A stretch of 53,210 nt of DNA. Origin: a virus. Shown here in pieces: positions 24,992 through 34,900 of this stretch. The stretch's first letter is position 1. Each line of letters starts with the position of its first letter. Both the position numbers and the translations under genes were made by a program. The stretch covers positions 1 to 53,210 of IMG/VR virus record IMGVR_UViG_3300034061_003829; one strand, given 5' to 3'. The notes below the pieces were generated by a model that had not been told where the DNA came from, did no database searches, and saw only the letters and a program-made list of their open reading frames with translations.

Positions 24992-25360
24992 GGGCAATTA
25001 CTGGTTTTGACCTGTAATGGTTGGATATCTTAAACAAGCAAGACCTACTTTAAGTCTTTAAAAACTGAGGTAAAAAATCAACTGGCAACGGTTACAACTC
25101 TGAGGACATGATGTCCTTACCAACTTCACTTATGAAGAGCTTCAAAACTCAAGAAGCTGAACTTGAGTTAGCTTAAGTGAACTTGGCTTAAAGCCAAACA
25201 CAGCAAACCCTTTTGTTAGAGTAGTCAATAACTATCACACATTTTTCCGATTGGTGTTAAAATAAGAGGGATATTTGGTTGTTAGAAAATAACCTAAGCT
25301 TGTAAATAATTTAGGTTATTACAAATTATGGGAACGGAGGTTCGACCCCTCCATTGTCCA
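24992..25360 (+). ncRNA. ssrA: Transfer-messenger RNA (tmRNA)
   Basis: A one-piece tmRNA of about 369 nt. The 5' GGGCAAT pairs with ATTGTCC (25353-25359) to form a seven-base acceptor stem whose third pair is G-U, the alanine identity signal. The 5' part has the conserved TGGTTTTGAC. The 3' part has a T arm, GGAGG-TTCGACC-CCTCC, then discriminator A; CCA is not encoded. The best tag frame resumes at GGC (25084) and runs 30 codons to TAA (25174-25176), starting GNGYNSED and ending QEAELELA. That is longer than common tags (about 10 residues) and ends in LA rather than AA. The tag frame is inferred; the two other frames stop after a few codons without a hydrophobic end. Confidence 0.93.
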
Positions 25361-25423
25361 CGTTAGTTTATCCATTCTATCAAAATGGATTGGTGGAGTG
25401 ATACGAATATGGTCACCTCGAAG
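25361..25423 (+). other. Structured 3' trailer of tmRNA
   Basis: Between tmRNA and its terminator is a 63-nt stretch with a hairpin ATCCATT (25370-25376) / AATGGAT (25384-25390) and a possible GGTG/CACC pairing. It has no tRNA cloverleaf and no frame. It is probably removed during 3' processing. Confidence 0.4.
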
Positions 25424-25453
25424 CCCGACAGAAATGTTGGGTTTTCTTTTTTA
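25424..25453 (+). terminator. Terminator after tmRNA
   Basis: CCCGACA-gaaa-TGTTGGG (one G-T pair) followed by TTTTCTTTTTT. It overlaps by a few bases the end of the convergent minus-strand gene. Confidence 0.8.
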
Positions 25454-26065
25454 TAGGTATCCTGAAACTAAATAAGATAATTTTTCAATTTCATCCATTT
25501 GTTCATCGGTTAATTTCATCTTATTCTTAATAAAAGATACTCTCACAAAACCGAATATAGAACCTTCAATATTTTCAATTACGAATCCGTAATCATTTTT
25601 AACTCCTTTGGTATATAAATAATTTTTCCAAGTTGTAGGATTTTTAGTGTCATTAGTATCTATACTATATCTTTTTTCATCAAAGAATGGCATAAAATGA
25701 TCTGAAAAAGGTGTAAGTAACACATCTTTAAACTCCATATTTTCAATTGATATCCCTGAAGATACAACTTCATAAATCATACTACCTTTAGTAAACTCTA
25801 CTTTTTGTCCTTTTTTATTGAAGAAAACACCTCCATTATGAAGAACTGTGATGGAAACTCTATCTGAATTAGTTATTTCTAATATTTGTTGTAACTTACC
25901 TACAATCTGTTTTGATTTGGTAATATTGCGTTTAACTCTTTCGATTTTATCAAGGTTTTTCTTCTTGTCCATTAGTATTTTGACAAAGTATCCAATAGCA
26001 CCACTAATTATCCCTAATAGTGACACAATAACTGGTGTGGGTATGTATAATCCAAAAAATATCAT
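25451..26065 (-). CDS. Membrane-anchored GAF-like protein
   Basis: A 204-residue protein. Residues about 4-30 (FGLYIPTPVIVSLLGIISGAIGYFV) form one transmembrane segment, followed by a basic helix (KKKNLDKIERVKRNITKSKQ) that probably faces the cytoplasm. Residues about 55-200 resemble a GAF/PAS-like sensor fold: ILEITNSDRVSITVLHNGG, NYLYTKGVKNDYGFVIENI, FGFVRVSFIKNK and a final helix. There is no kinase or cyclase output domain. Similar short proteins occur in large phages and plasmids; the role is unknown, perhaps membrane signalling. It is transcribed away from the next structural operon from its own divergent late-type box. Confidence 0.55.
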   Translation of the reverse strand: MIFFGLYIPTPVIVSLLGIISGAIGYFVKILMDKKKNLDKIERVKRNITKSKQIVGKLQQILEITNSDRVSITVLHNGGVFFNKKGQKVEFTKGSMIYEVVSSGISIENMEFKDVLLTPFSDHFMPFFDEKRYSIDTNDTKNPTTWKNYLYTKGVKNDYGFVIENIEGSIFGFVRVSFIKNKMKLTDEQMDEIEKLSYLVSGYL

Positions 26066-26085
26066 TTCATTAAAATTCTATACTC

Positions 26086-26093
26086 TATAAATA
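26086..26093 (-). promoter_or_regulatory. Minus-strand late-type promoter box
   Basis: TATAAATA on the + strand reads TATTTATA on the minus strand, 20 nt before the ATG of the minus-strand gene. The box follows gene direction, which supports a promoter role. Confidence 0.5.
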
Positions 26094-26113
26094 TATATAA
26101 TTGAAAAGGAAAC

Positions 26114-26121
26114 TATTTATA
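26114..26121 (+). promoter_or_regulatory. Late-type promoter box
   Basis: Perfect ACTATTTATA context, ten bases before the ATG at 26132 and back to back with the minus-strand box at 26086-26093. Confidence 0.55.
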
Positions 26122-26131
26122 TATAAAAAAA

Positions 26132-27538
26132 ATGGGAAAATATAGAACATATTTTAGTAAAAACAATACATTAGTTAGAAATTCGTATGTAAACACAGCT
26201 AGAAATCCTATCGCTGAGATATATTATGGGTTTGATGAAACTCAATCAAGAACATTTTCAAGATACATTTTTGATATTGATTTGACAAACATATATAACT
26301 TATATACAGGTAAAACAATAACTACATTAAATGGAACAACACACACATTAAACTTAAAGAATTGTTCGTCTTTTGATGAATTATTCGGTGAACTTGTTGG
26401 TACTAAAACAAGAGGTAATTCATTTGATCTTATATTATTTAAAATATCAGGTGAAACTTGGGATCAAGGTATCGGTTATGATTATGCTGATTATAAAACA
26501 GAAACTTTAATCAGAGATCCTTTTGTTTATACTGAAACACCTTCAAATTGGTATTATAATAAAACTAATTCAAGCTGGAATATCCCTGGTGTTTATAGTA
26601 CACCTAATATTATCGCAACGCAACATTTCGATTTAGGTAATGAGGATTTAAAGTTAGATGTTTCAAGTGAGATAAATAATAGATTACAAAATAAAATATT
26701 TAGCGGTGTTAGTTATGGTTTAGCATTTACAACATCATTGGAAAATATTCCGTATAGTGCCGTTACATCTGATGCTTCATTACAATATGTAGGTTTCTTT
26801 TCTAAATATACACAAACATTCTATCAACCATTTTTAGAAACAAACTATGACGATTTAATTCAAGACGATAGAAACTTCTTCTATAAAGGTAAAATGAATA
26901 ATTTATTTCTTTATGTTAATCAGAATGGAGCACCTAAAAACTTAGACAATTTACCTGTTTGTAGAGTGTATAATGAAAGTGGTGATATATTTTCAGCAAT
27001 TACAGGAACTCAAAAAACTGTCGGTGTATATTATGTAAGTTTGTATGTACCCGAAACTTACCCATATGATTCGGTATTATTTAATGATGTTTGGAGTAAT
27101 CTATCAATCAACGGAATAAGAAAAGTGGATGCTAGTTTAGAGTTTGAAGTTAAATGTGATGAATATTATAGTATCGGAACTGGTGAATTTTTACCGAAAG
27201 AATATGGTTTATCATTTAGCGGTTTGAAGAGAGATGAGGTGGTAAGAAAAGGTGAGGTAAGAAAGGTGGTTGTAAGCGTAAGAGAACCTTACGTTTATGA
27301 AGTACCCGTTTTAACTGATTTTGTTCAATATAAAATATACGTGAAAGAAGGACCTTTAAATGAAATCCTTGTTCAAGATTGGACTGATGTAAATAGAAGT
27401 GCAAATATGAATTATTTTATATTAGATAGTAGTTGGTTATTACCAAATAAGTACTATTTAGATATAAGGGTTAGTTCAAATCAAGAGATAAGAGATTATA
27501 AAGAAATAACTCAGTTTTTCGTAAGACAAGAATTATAA
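26132..27538 (+). CDS. Probable virion structural protein, 468 aa
   Basis: An all-beta, aromatic-rich protein placed at the head of the second giant-fibre operon. Residues 1-230 contain a domain with EIYYGFDETQSRTFSRYIFDID, GETWDQGIGYDY and SNIP-type segments that resemble a jelly-roll virion domain. Residues 230-468 look like repeated beta sandwiches (NNLFLYVNQNGAPKNL, GVYYVSLYVPETYP, KYYLDIRVSSNQEI), probably Ig-like. I do not recognise a named family. The fibre gene follows after 20 bases without its own box, so this protein is probably its baseplate-side adaptor. Confidence 0.65.
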   Translation: MGKYRTYFSKNNTLVRNSYVNTARNPIAEIYYGFDETQSRTFSRYIFDIDLTNIYNLYTGKTITTLNGTTHTLNLKNCSSFDELFGELVGTKTRGNSFDLILFKISGETWDQGIGYDYADYKTETLIRDPFVYTETPSNWYYNKTNSSWNIPGVYSTPNIIATQHFDLGNEDLKLDVSSEINNRLQNKIFSGVSYGLAFTTSLENIPYSAVTSDASLQYVGFFSKYTQTFYQPFLETNYDDLIQDDRNFFYKGKMNNLFLYVNQNGAPKNLDNLPVCRVYNESGDIFSAITGTQKTVGVYYVSLYVPETYPYDSVLFNDVWSNLSINGIRKVDASLEFEVKCDEYYSIGTGEFLPKEYGLSFSGLKRDEVVRKGEVRKVVVSVREPYVYEVPVLTDFVQYKIYVKEGPLNEILVQDWTDVNRSANMNYFILDSSWLLPNKYYLDIRVSSNQEIRDYKEITQFFVRQEL

Positions 27539-27558
27539 ACAAATAAAAATTAAAAAAG

Positions 27559-30500
27559 ATGTCAAGTTTAAATAATAATTATATAAATAAAACCTTTAAT
27601 TCATTATTAAAATTATTTAGTAATGAATCATTTACTGGGACAACTAAACACATTATTAGTGATGGTTTAGGAAATGTATTACCAATATCTTTTGATGTGG
27701 ATGGTACAACAATTATTTCAGGTGCAACGAAAGCTAATAAATTTATTGGTGGTGATAATACTTCAGCCGGTGGTGATGGAACGTTTGTTGGTGGTGGCGT
27801 ATCAAATGATGCAGCTGGACAATGCTCATCAATTGTTGGTGGTAAAAATAATACAGTATTTAGAGAATATTCAGCTATATTAGGTGGCGAAAATAACGTT
27901 TCAAATGAAACTTATTCGGTTATAGGTGGTGGTTTAAGTAACACTACTGAAGGACAATATTCAGGTATATTAGGAGGGCAAAATAATTATACTAATTTAA
28001 ATAATACATTTATAATTGGTTCTAATATAACCGCAACAACTACTAATACAACTTACGTTGAAAACATTAGTATTGCTGGTAATGTATATGATTCTAATAA
28101 TAGTAGTGGGACAAATGGACAAGTTTTATATAGAGGTGACACCGGTTTAGAATGGTTTACTATTAATATTGGTACAATTACAGGTAATAGTATATCTAAA
28201 GAAGTGTTTTACCAATACACAAGTGATACAAATACTTTAATCGGAACTAAATTAAATATAACTGACTTTAGTTCATATAGTGCCAATACAAATACTTTAA
28301 TTGGAACTAAAGTTGATAATATTAGCTTTTTTAACTATACAGCGGAAACTGAAACTAAAAAATTAGATACCAGTGTATTCGCATTCTATACCGCAAATAC
28401 ACCTTCTAATGTTAGTTATTTAACAACCGCATTTACACAAACATTTGTAAGTTACACTGCTAACACTAAAACAGAAATTGATTCTAAGTTAAATTATACA
28501 ACATTTACTGCATACACGGCAACAACAAATACAAGAATAAATAATAAAGTAGAAACATCTACATATAATTCATTTGTCTCAAGTACTAATTCTTCAATAG
28601 GAAGCTTAACGTCAGGTTTAGCGACTAAGGTTATTGAAGATGGTGGTTCTGGTTCAACTATAAGAATTAATAATAGTAACACAGTTCAAGGTACAGGTTC
28701 ATCAGTATTAGGTGGTTGTACTAACACATCTTCAGGTAATTTTTCAACTATATCAGGTGGTTATAGTAATACAAATGATACTAATGCAAATTGTTCAGTA
28801 ATTGTAGGTGGTTGTATTAATACAAATAGTGAAAGATTTTCATTTATAGGTGGTGGTTGTCGTAATACTTCATCAGGTAATTATGGCTTTATAGGTGGTG
28901 GTTGTCAGAATACGATTGGTAGTGTTGGTAAATCAACAATCGTAGGTGGTTCAACTAACGTAACTAATAGTAATTATACTTATGTGGGTGGTGGTAGCAC
29001 TAACTATGTTGGTACAAATGCTGATTGTGGTGTAATTAGTGGTGGTTTCCAAAATACAATATTAGATGGTGGTAGTGGAGTATGTTTATCAACAATAGGT
29101 GGTGGTGCATACAATCAAGTTGGTGGTAATTTTTCAAATGTTGGGGGTGGTTTCCAAAATACCGCAGCTTGTCAAGGTGGTTTTATTGGTGGTGGTACTT
29201 ATAATACATTACTTGGTAATTGTGCTGTAATTGGTGGTGGTTGTAATAACACAGCATCAGGTGGATATTCAATAATCGGTGGTGGTTGTAATAATAAAGC
29301 GAATGGTGATTACTCAAATATATTAGGTGGTAGTGGAAACGTAGCGGATGCTAACAATACGTTTGTTTTAGGTTCTAATATTAATACTTCAACACCAGAT
29401 ACCACGTATGTAGAAAGTTTGAATGTTTGTGGTGCTTTATATGATAATGGAGCATCTTCAGGTAGTGCTGGTAATATATTATCATCAACAGGAAGTGGTG
29501 CTAGATGGCGTTCAGCTGATAATTTAATATCAGGTAGTACGTCAGTAACAAGTAAATTAAGTTTAACTAATTTCAATACATACACATCTTCAACTAATAC
29601 ATTAATCGGAACTAAATTAAATATAACTGATTTTAGTTTATATAGTGCAAATACTAATACATTAATTGGATCTAAATTAAATTTAGCCGATTTTAGTGTT
29701 TATAGTTCTACTACAAATAATATAAAATACGATAAAAGTGGTGGTATTATTAGTGGTAATGTAACAATTACAGGTAATTTAACTTTGTTGGGTTCAGGTA
29801 ACACAATAAATGTTCAAAACTCAGTTATAACTTCACCTATATTATTACTAGCATCAGGTAGCACACTATCAACATTAAACGCTGGTTTATTAATTAACAG
29901 GGCTACAACAGGAAGCACAGCATTTATCTATAAAGAAGATTTAGGTGAATATCAATTAGGTTACACAACAGCAACAACAGCATCTGGATTATCAATAGTT
30001 AATTTTAATAGCTATGGTAAATTGCGTTTAGGTGGTTTATACACCACTAACGTATATGATAGATTAAATAATAGTGGTTCAGTAAATGACGTATTATTTT
30101 CAAAGGATAGTGGTGTGGAATGGGGTAATTTAGATTATAAACTAAATGTAGTTGATTTTAATTCTTACAGCTCAAATACACTATCAAACTTTATAAGTTA
30201 TACTGGTTTAACTAAAACACAAATAGATAGTAAATTAAATATAACTGATTTTAGTTTATATAGTTCAACAACTAATAATATTATTAATAATAAATTAAGT
30301 ATTTCAGGTGGTACAGTATATGGTGATTTAAATGTTTTAGGTAATGTTACAGCAAATACATTTTATGGTATTGGTGGTTATACTACATTAGGAACACCAG
30401 CAGATGGTAGTTATGATACAGGATTATTAGGTTTAACATCGGCAACAACAATTAATTACGCTGTTGATCAGATTGATACAATTCTAGCTTTATTAGCACC

Positions 30501-31947
30501 AGCTAAACCACCAAGATTAGATGCCTCATCTTGGATTAGTCCAGGTTATTCATCAGCAGTTGCTTCAGGTGATTGGGTTAATATTTCAGGAACTACAATA
30601 AGTAAAGTAATATTTAACAATCTATTACCTCAATTTAGAGTTACAGGCGGAACAAGTGGAACTTTTAGTGGGTTTTGGAATGGTTTATTAGGTGATATAA
30701 CATTTTATGTGAATGGTACATCTAATGGTTCTAAACTTTTAACAACAACAAGTGTAAACGCATCCACAGCTAATACAGGTACTTATTTAGGTTTAACCTT
30801 GAATGTAAATGATTATTATGTGAATCAAACAGGTAAATCAGGTTTCTGGTCAGCAATCGCAGCTTCAGGTAGAACACAGAGTATTTTATCAAACAACGCA
30901 TTTACATCACAAACATATACATTAACTCATACTGAAACAGGAAGTATATCGGAAAGTTTTTATGTTGATACCACTTATACCCCTACAATATCTAATATAT
31001 CGCAAACAGCAACACCTTCTTCAATAACAAGATATGTGTCAGGTGTTCCATCGTTAGCGGTAGGTGATTCTTTCACATATTCATATAGAGTTAATAATGC
31101 GGTAAGTAAGTTCTATACAACAGGAACATTTGCTAAAATGGATGGTTCTACTTGGACAATAAATAGTACATCATACGCTAGTAGTTCATTATCACCTAAA
31201 CCATTTTCAGGGCAATCAGTAACATTAACATCACAATCATTAGCAGCAACAACTAACAAATATAGTGAAAGTCCAAGTATTACTTTTTATGGTTATAACG
31301 CAATAAATGGTGTTGGAACTTCGTCATCATCATTAACAGGTTATAGAATTGATACGGTATCAAATGAAAATAGATTAAGAAATGCGGCGAATGGTGAAAA
31401 TAACCCTCCACCTACAAACTTTTACCCTGTACAGTATCAATTACCATATGATTCAACAGAAAGGATTGTGGGTAATGTAACTAATACGTCTTATAATTAC
31501 GAATTACAATTATTAAATGGTAGTTATCAAGTGCCAACAGGTCTTGATTATTCAACTTATACTGGTGGTTATAATTATTCATCAGTAGGTTCACAAACAA
31601 GATTTGTTTTATTAACAGGAACTCCATTAAGTTCGGTAAATAGTGTGACAATAACATTTAACGGAACAAGCCCTACTTGGACAGCAGCAGCTAATGGTGT
31701 CACTTCAGGATTAACTTTAAATGTAAGAGTTAGTGGAACAGATTGGATTGATGGTAACGCACCATACTCTGGTAGTGGAAGCCCATCGGCTAATGGTACT
31801 CCAGCAATGGTTTCATCCGATTCATCGGCAACAGTTAAAAAAATAACGTTTGGTTCAACTGCGAGAAGTGGGACTATTTATGTGAGAATAGGATTACCAG
31901 CATTAAGCGATAAAAAATTCACAGGAATATCAATAACAACATCATAA
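27559..31947 (+). CDS. Giant tail fibre 3: two beta-rolls, stalks, C-terminal domain
   Basis: A 1462-residue modular fibre. Order: attachment segment (1-50); short beta-roll closed by FIIGSNITATTTNTTYVENI (about 60-172); stalk repeats around TNTLIGTKLNITDFSSYSA (about 215-355); longer beta-roll closed by FVLGSNINTSTPDTTYVESL (about 370-630); stalk (about 660-720); a globular domain; more stalk (about 860-920); and a 500-residue C-terminal region from about 960 with a PAKPPRLD linker and Ig-like or lectin-like beta domains (WNGLLGDITFYVNG, YELQLLNGSYQV, TIYVRIGLPALSDK). The C-terminal region is unlike the other giant fibres and is the likely receptor-binding tip. There is no S74 domain. Confidence 0.75.
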   Translation: MSSLNNNYINKTFNSLLKLFSNESFTGTTKHIISDGLGNVLPISFDVDGTTIISGATKANKFIGGDNTSAGGDGTFVGGGVSNDAAGQCSSIVGGKNNTVFREYSAILGGENNVSNETYSVIGGGLSNTTEGQYSGILGGQNNYTNLNNTFIIGSNITATTTNTTYVENISIAGNVYDSNNSSGTNGQVLYRGDTGLEWFTINIGTITGNSISKEVFYQYTSDTNTLIGTKLNITDFSSYSANTNTLIGTKVDNISFFNYTAETETKKLDTSVFAFYTANTPSNVSYLTTAFTQTFVSYTANTKTEIDSKLNYTTFTAYTATTNTRINNKVETSTYNSFVSSTNSSIGSLTSGLATKVIEDGGSGSTIRINNSNTVQGTGSSVLGGCTNTSSGNFSTISGGYSNTNDTNANCSVIVGGCINTNSERFSFIGGGCRNTSSGNYGFIGGGCQNTIGSVGKSTIVGGSTNVTNSNYTYVGGGSTNYVGTNADCGVISGGFQNTILDGGSGVCLSTIGGGAYNQVGGNFSNVGGGFQNTAACQGGFIGGGTYNTLLGNCAVIGGGCNNTASGGYSIIGGGCNNKANGDYSNILGGSGNVADANNTFVLGSNINTSTPDTTYVESLNVCGALYDNGASSGSAGNILSSTGSGARWRSADNLISGSTSVTSKLSLTNFNTYTSSTNTLIGTKLNITDFSLYSANTNTLIGSKLNLADFSVYSSTTNNIKYDKSGGIISGNVTITGNLTLLGSGNTINVQNSVITSPILLLASGSTLSTLNAGLLINRATTGSTAFIYKEDLGEYQLGYTTATTASGLSIVNFNSYGKLRLGGLYTTNVYDRLNNSGSVNDVLFSKDSGVEWGNLDYKLNVVDFNSYSSNTLSNFISYTGLTKTQIDSKLNITDFSLYSSTTNNIINNKLSISGGTVYGDLNVLGNVTANTFYGIGGYTTLGTPADGSYDTGLLGLTSATTINYAVDQIDTILALLAPAKPPRLDASSWISPGYSSAVASGDWVNISGTTISKVIFNNLLPQFRVTGGTSGTFSGFWNGLLGDITFYVNGTSNGSKLLTTTSVNASTANTGTYLGLTLNVNDYYVNQTGKSGFWSAIAASGRTQSILSNNAFTSQTYTLTHTETGSISESFYVDTTYTPTISNISQTATPSSITRYVSGVPSLAVGDSFTYSYRVNNAVSKFYTTGTFAKMDGSTWTINSTSYASSSLSPKPFSGQSVTLTSQSLAATTNKYSESPSITFYGYNAINGVGTSSSSLTGYRIDTVSNENRLRNAANGENNPPPTNFYPVQYQLPYDSTERIVGNVTNTSYNYELQLLNGSYQVPTGLDYSTYTGGYNYSSVGSQTRFVLLTGTPLSSVNSVTITFNGTSPTWTAAANGVTSGLTLNVRVSGTDWIDGNAPYSGSGSPSANGTPAMVSSDSSATVKKITFGSTARSGTIYVRIGLPALSDKKFTGISITTS

Positions 31948-31959
31948 AAATTATAAAAA

Positions 31960-34900
31960 ATGGCAATAAGTACAAACGAAATAGCTCAAAGATTATTTAA
32001 AAAATTATTAGGTAAAGGTGATACATTTACTAATAGAGCATTCTATGAAGAACCATATAATGGACCACTTCAAATGTTTTCTAATAATGTTTGGACCGAT
32101 ACATCTAAAATACCAACAGTATTTTTCCCAACATCATCAACACAATCAGGGACAACGGTTCAAAGTTTGTTAAATGATTCTTATGTTTATCCAGATGGAA
32201 CAACAGGTTTAACCCAAAATAATGCAGTTGTTCAGATTAAAACATATAACCTAACATTAAATCCTGGTTCTAGTGGTGATACTCAAAGTTTTGCCTTTGT
32301 TAATCCAAACGCTGTTGATGTAGTACCTTCTACCTATGGAAGTGCGTATCAATATTATATAACATATAATAGTGGAACTGTGTTATCATTTGGTTCAGGT
32401 GATTCAGTATTTGACCCTGAATCAGGTATATTAAAGTTTTATACCAATACCCCTTCTGATTGGTCTAGTGGTGATTTTGTTATTAAAGCCGCTAAATATA
32501 TTGGTAATAAATTGTCAGCATATGATTTATCTCTTATTAATACCAATTCAGGTAGTACAGCGCAATTAAACTCATTTTTAAGTGGGTTTTATTCTTACAC
32601 ATCAAACACTAAAACACAAATAGATAATAAAGTTATTGAGGTTGGTAGTGGTGTTGGATCAACCATAAGAATAAATAACAATAACGAAGCATTTTCTGAA
32701 TATTCAAGTGTTTTATCAGGAACAGGTAATACTTCATATGGTAGTAGTTCAGTAATTAGTGGTGGTAAAGAAAATTTAATATCAGGTTCACCTAGTAATA
32801 GATTCTCAGTAATCGCAGGTGGATTAAAAAATACTATATTTGGTAATTCCAATTCAGGTTATGGTTCTTGTAGTGTAATTGGGGGTGGATGTGGTAATAT
32901 AACTTGTGGTGTAGTAACTGTCATAGGTGGTGGTTTTAATAATACCGCATACGCTGCTGGGGCTACAATATCAGGAGGTTATCGTAACGTATCAAATCAA
33001 ACATATTCGTTTATAGGTAGTGGTCAAAATAATAAAATAACAAATATTGCTGGTGGATGTGTATCTGTTATAGGTGGTGGTCTATTAAATACTATTTCGG
33101 GTAGTACATTATGTAATGCAGCTAATTTTATAGGTTCAGGACAAGGTAACACTTTATTTGATTCTAGATTTTCAGTAATAAATGGTGGTTTTAATAATAG
33201 ATTATTTGGGTTTAATTCTACTATTGGCGGTGGAACAATTAACACATCGTATTGTGATAATAGTACAATAGGTGGTGGATGTAGAAATATAATATTAGGA
33301 CCTGGTGGATTTATTGGTGGTGGATTAAATAATATAGTATCCGGTAACACATCAGCAATAGCTGGTGGTATTTGCAACATCGTAACAGGTAATACATCAG
33401 CAATTGTAGGAGGACAACAAAATATTATTACCTCCGATTTTTCCGGTATTTTAAGTGGTAGATTAAATAGGATAGAAAATAGTAATTCTACCATTGGTGG
33501 TGGTATAAGTAATACAATTTTAAGTGATTGTTCATTTATAGGCGGTGGTAATTGTAATACTACATACGCCGGTGGAGCTACAATATCAGGAGGTTATTGT
33601 AACACATCAGATCAAACAAATTCGTATATAGGTAGTGGTAGTCGTAATAAAATAGTAAGTATTGGGGGTGGATGTATATCTGTTATTGGTGGTGGTCAAT
33701 TAAACACTATTTCAGGCAGTACATTATGTAATATAGGTAACTTTATAGGTTCAGGACAAGGTAACACTTTATTTGATTCTAGATTTTCAGTAATAAATGG
33801 TGGTTTTAATAATACTTTAGTCGGATGTAACTCTACTATTGGTGGTGGAACAAATAACATATCGTATTGTGATAATAGTACGATAGGTGGTGGTTGCAGT
33901 AATAATATATTAGGTACTAATGGATTTATAGGTGGTGGTATAAATAATCTAATATCAGGTTCAACATCTGTTATTGATGGTGGTTCCAATAATGGTATAA
34001 CAGGTAATACATCAGCAATTGTAGGAGGACAACAAAATACTATTAAATCAGATTTTTCCGGCATTCTAAGTGGTAGATTAAATAGAGTGGAAAATAACCA
34101 TTCACTTATTGGTGGTGGTATAAATAATACAACTTTAGGTGATTGTTCATTTATAGGTGGTGGTTGTGGTAATAATATATTTAATTGTAGCCACAATTCA
34201 ATTGTTGGTGGTTCTTTAAATACTATTTCAGGTAGCTCATTTTCAATGATAGGTAATGGAGATAGAAATACAATAGCAACATCAGGTGGTATTCAAAATA
34301 TAATTGCGTCAGGTAAACTTAATTTAATATCAGGTAATACATTAAGTTCTACGATTTCTGGTGGGTATAAAAATACGATAATTGGTTCACAATCAACCAT
34401 TGCGGGTGGACAAAATAACATTGTAATAAACACCAATTCAGTAGTTGGTGGTGGTATTAATAATACAATTAGTGGAACTTTATCCGGTATAGTTGGTGGT
34501 TGTGATAATAAAACATTAAGTTCTGGTGGATTTATAGGTGGTGGTATTAATAATATAGTATCCGGTAACACATCAGCAATAGCTGGCGGATCTAATAATA
34601 TTGTAACAGGTAATACATCAGCAATTGTAGGAGGACAACAAAATATTATTACCTCTGATTTTTCCGGTATTTTAAGTGGTAGATTAAATAGGGTCGATAA
34701 TAACCATTCACTTATCGGTGGTGGTATAAATAATACAACTTTAGGTGATTGTTCGTTTATAGGTGGTGGTTGTGGTAATAATATATTTAATTGTTGTTAT
34801 AACTCAATAGTTGTTGGTTTTAGAAATACTATTTCAGGTAGCTCATTTTCAATGATAGGTAATGGAGATAGAAATACAATAGCAACATCACCAAATAGTG

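Noticed and set aside
25361-25423. Possible tRNA after the tmRNA
   Set aside because: There are hairpins but no cloverleaf, no T-loop sequence and no acceptor stem.
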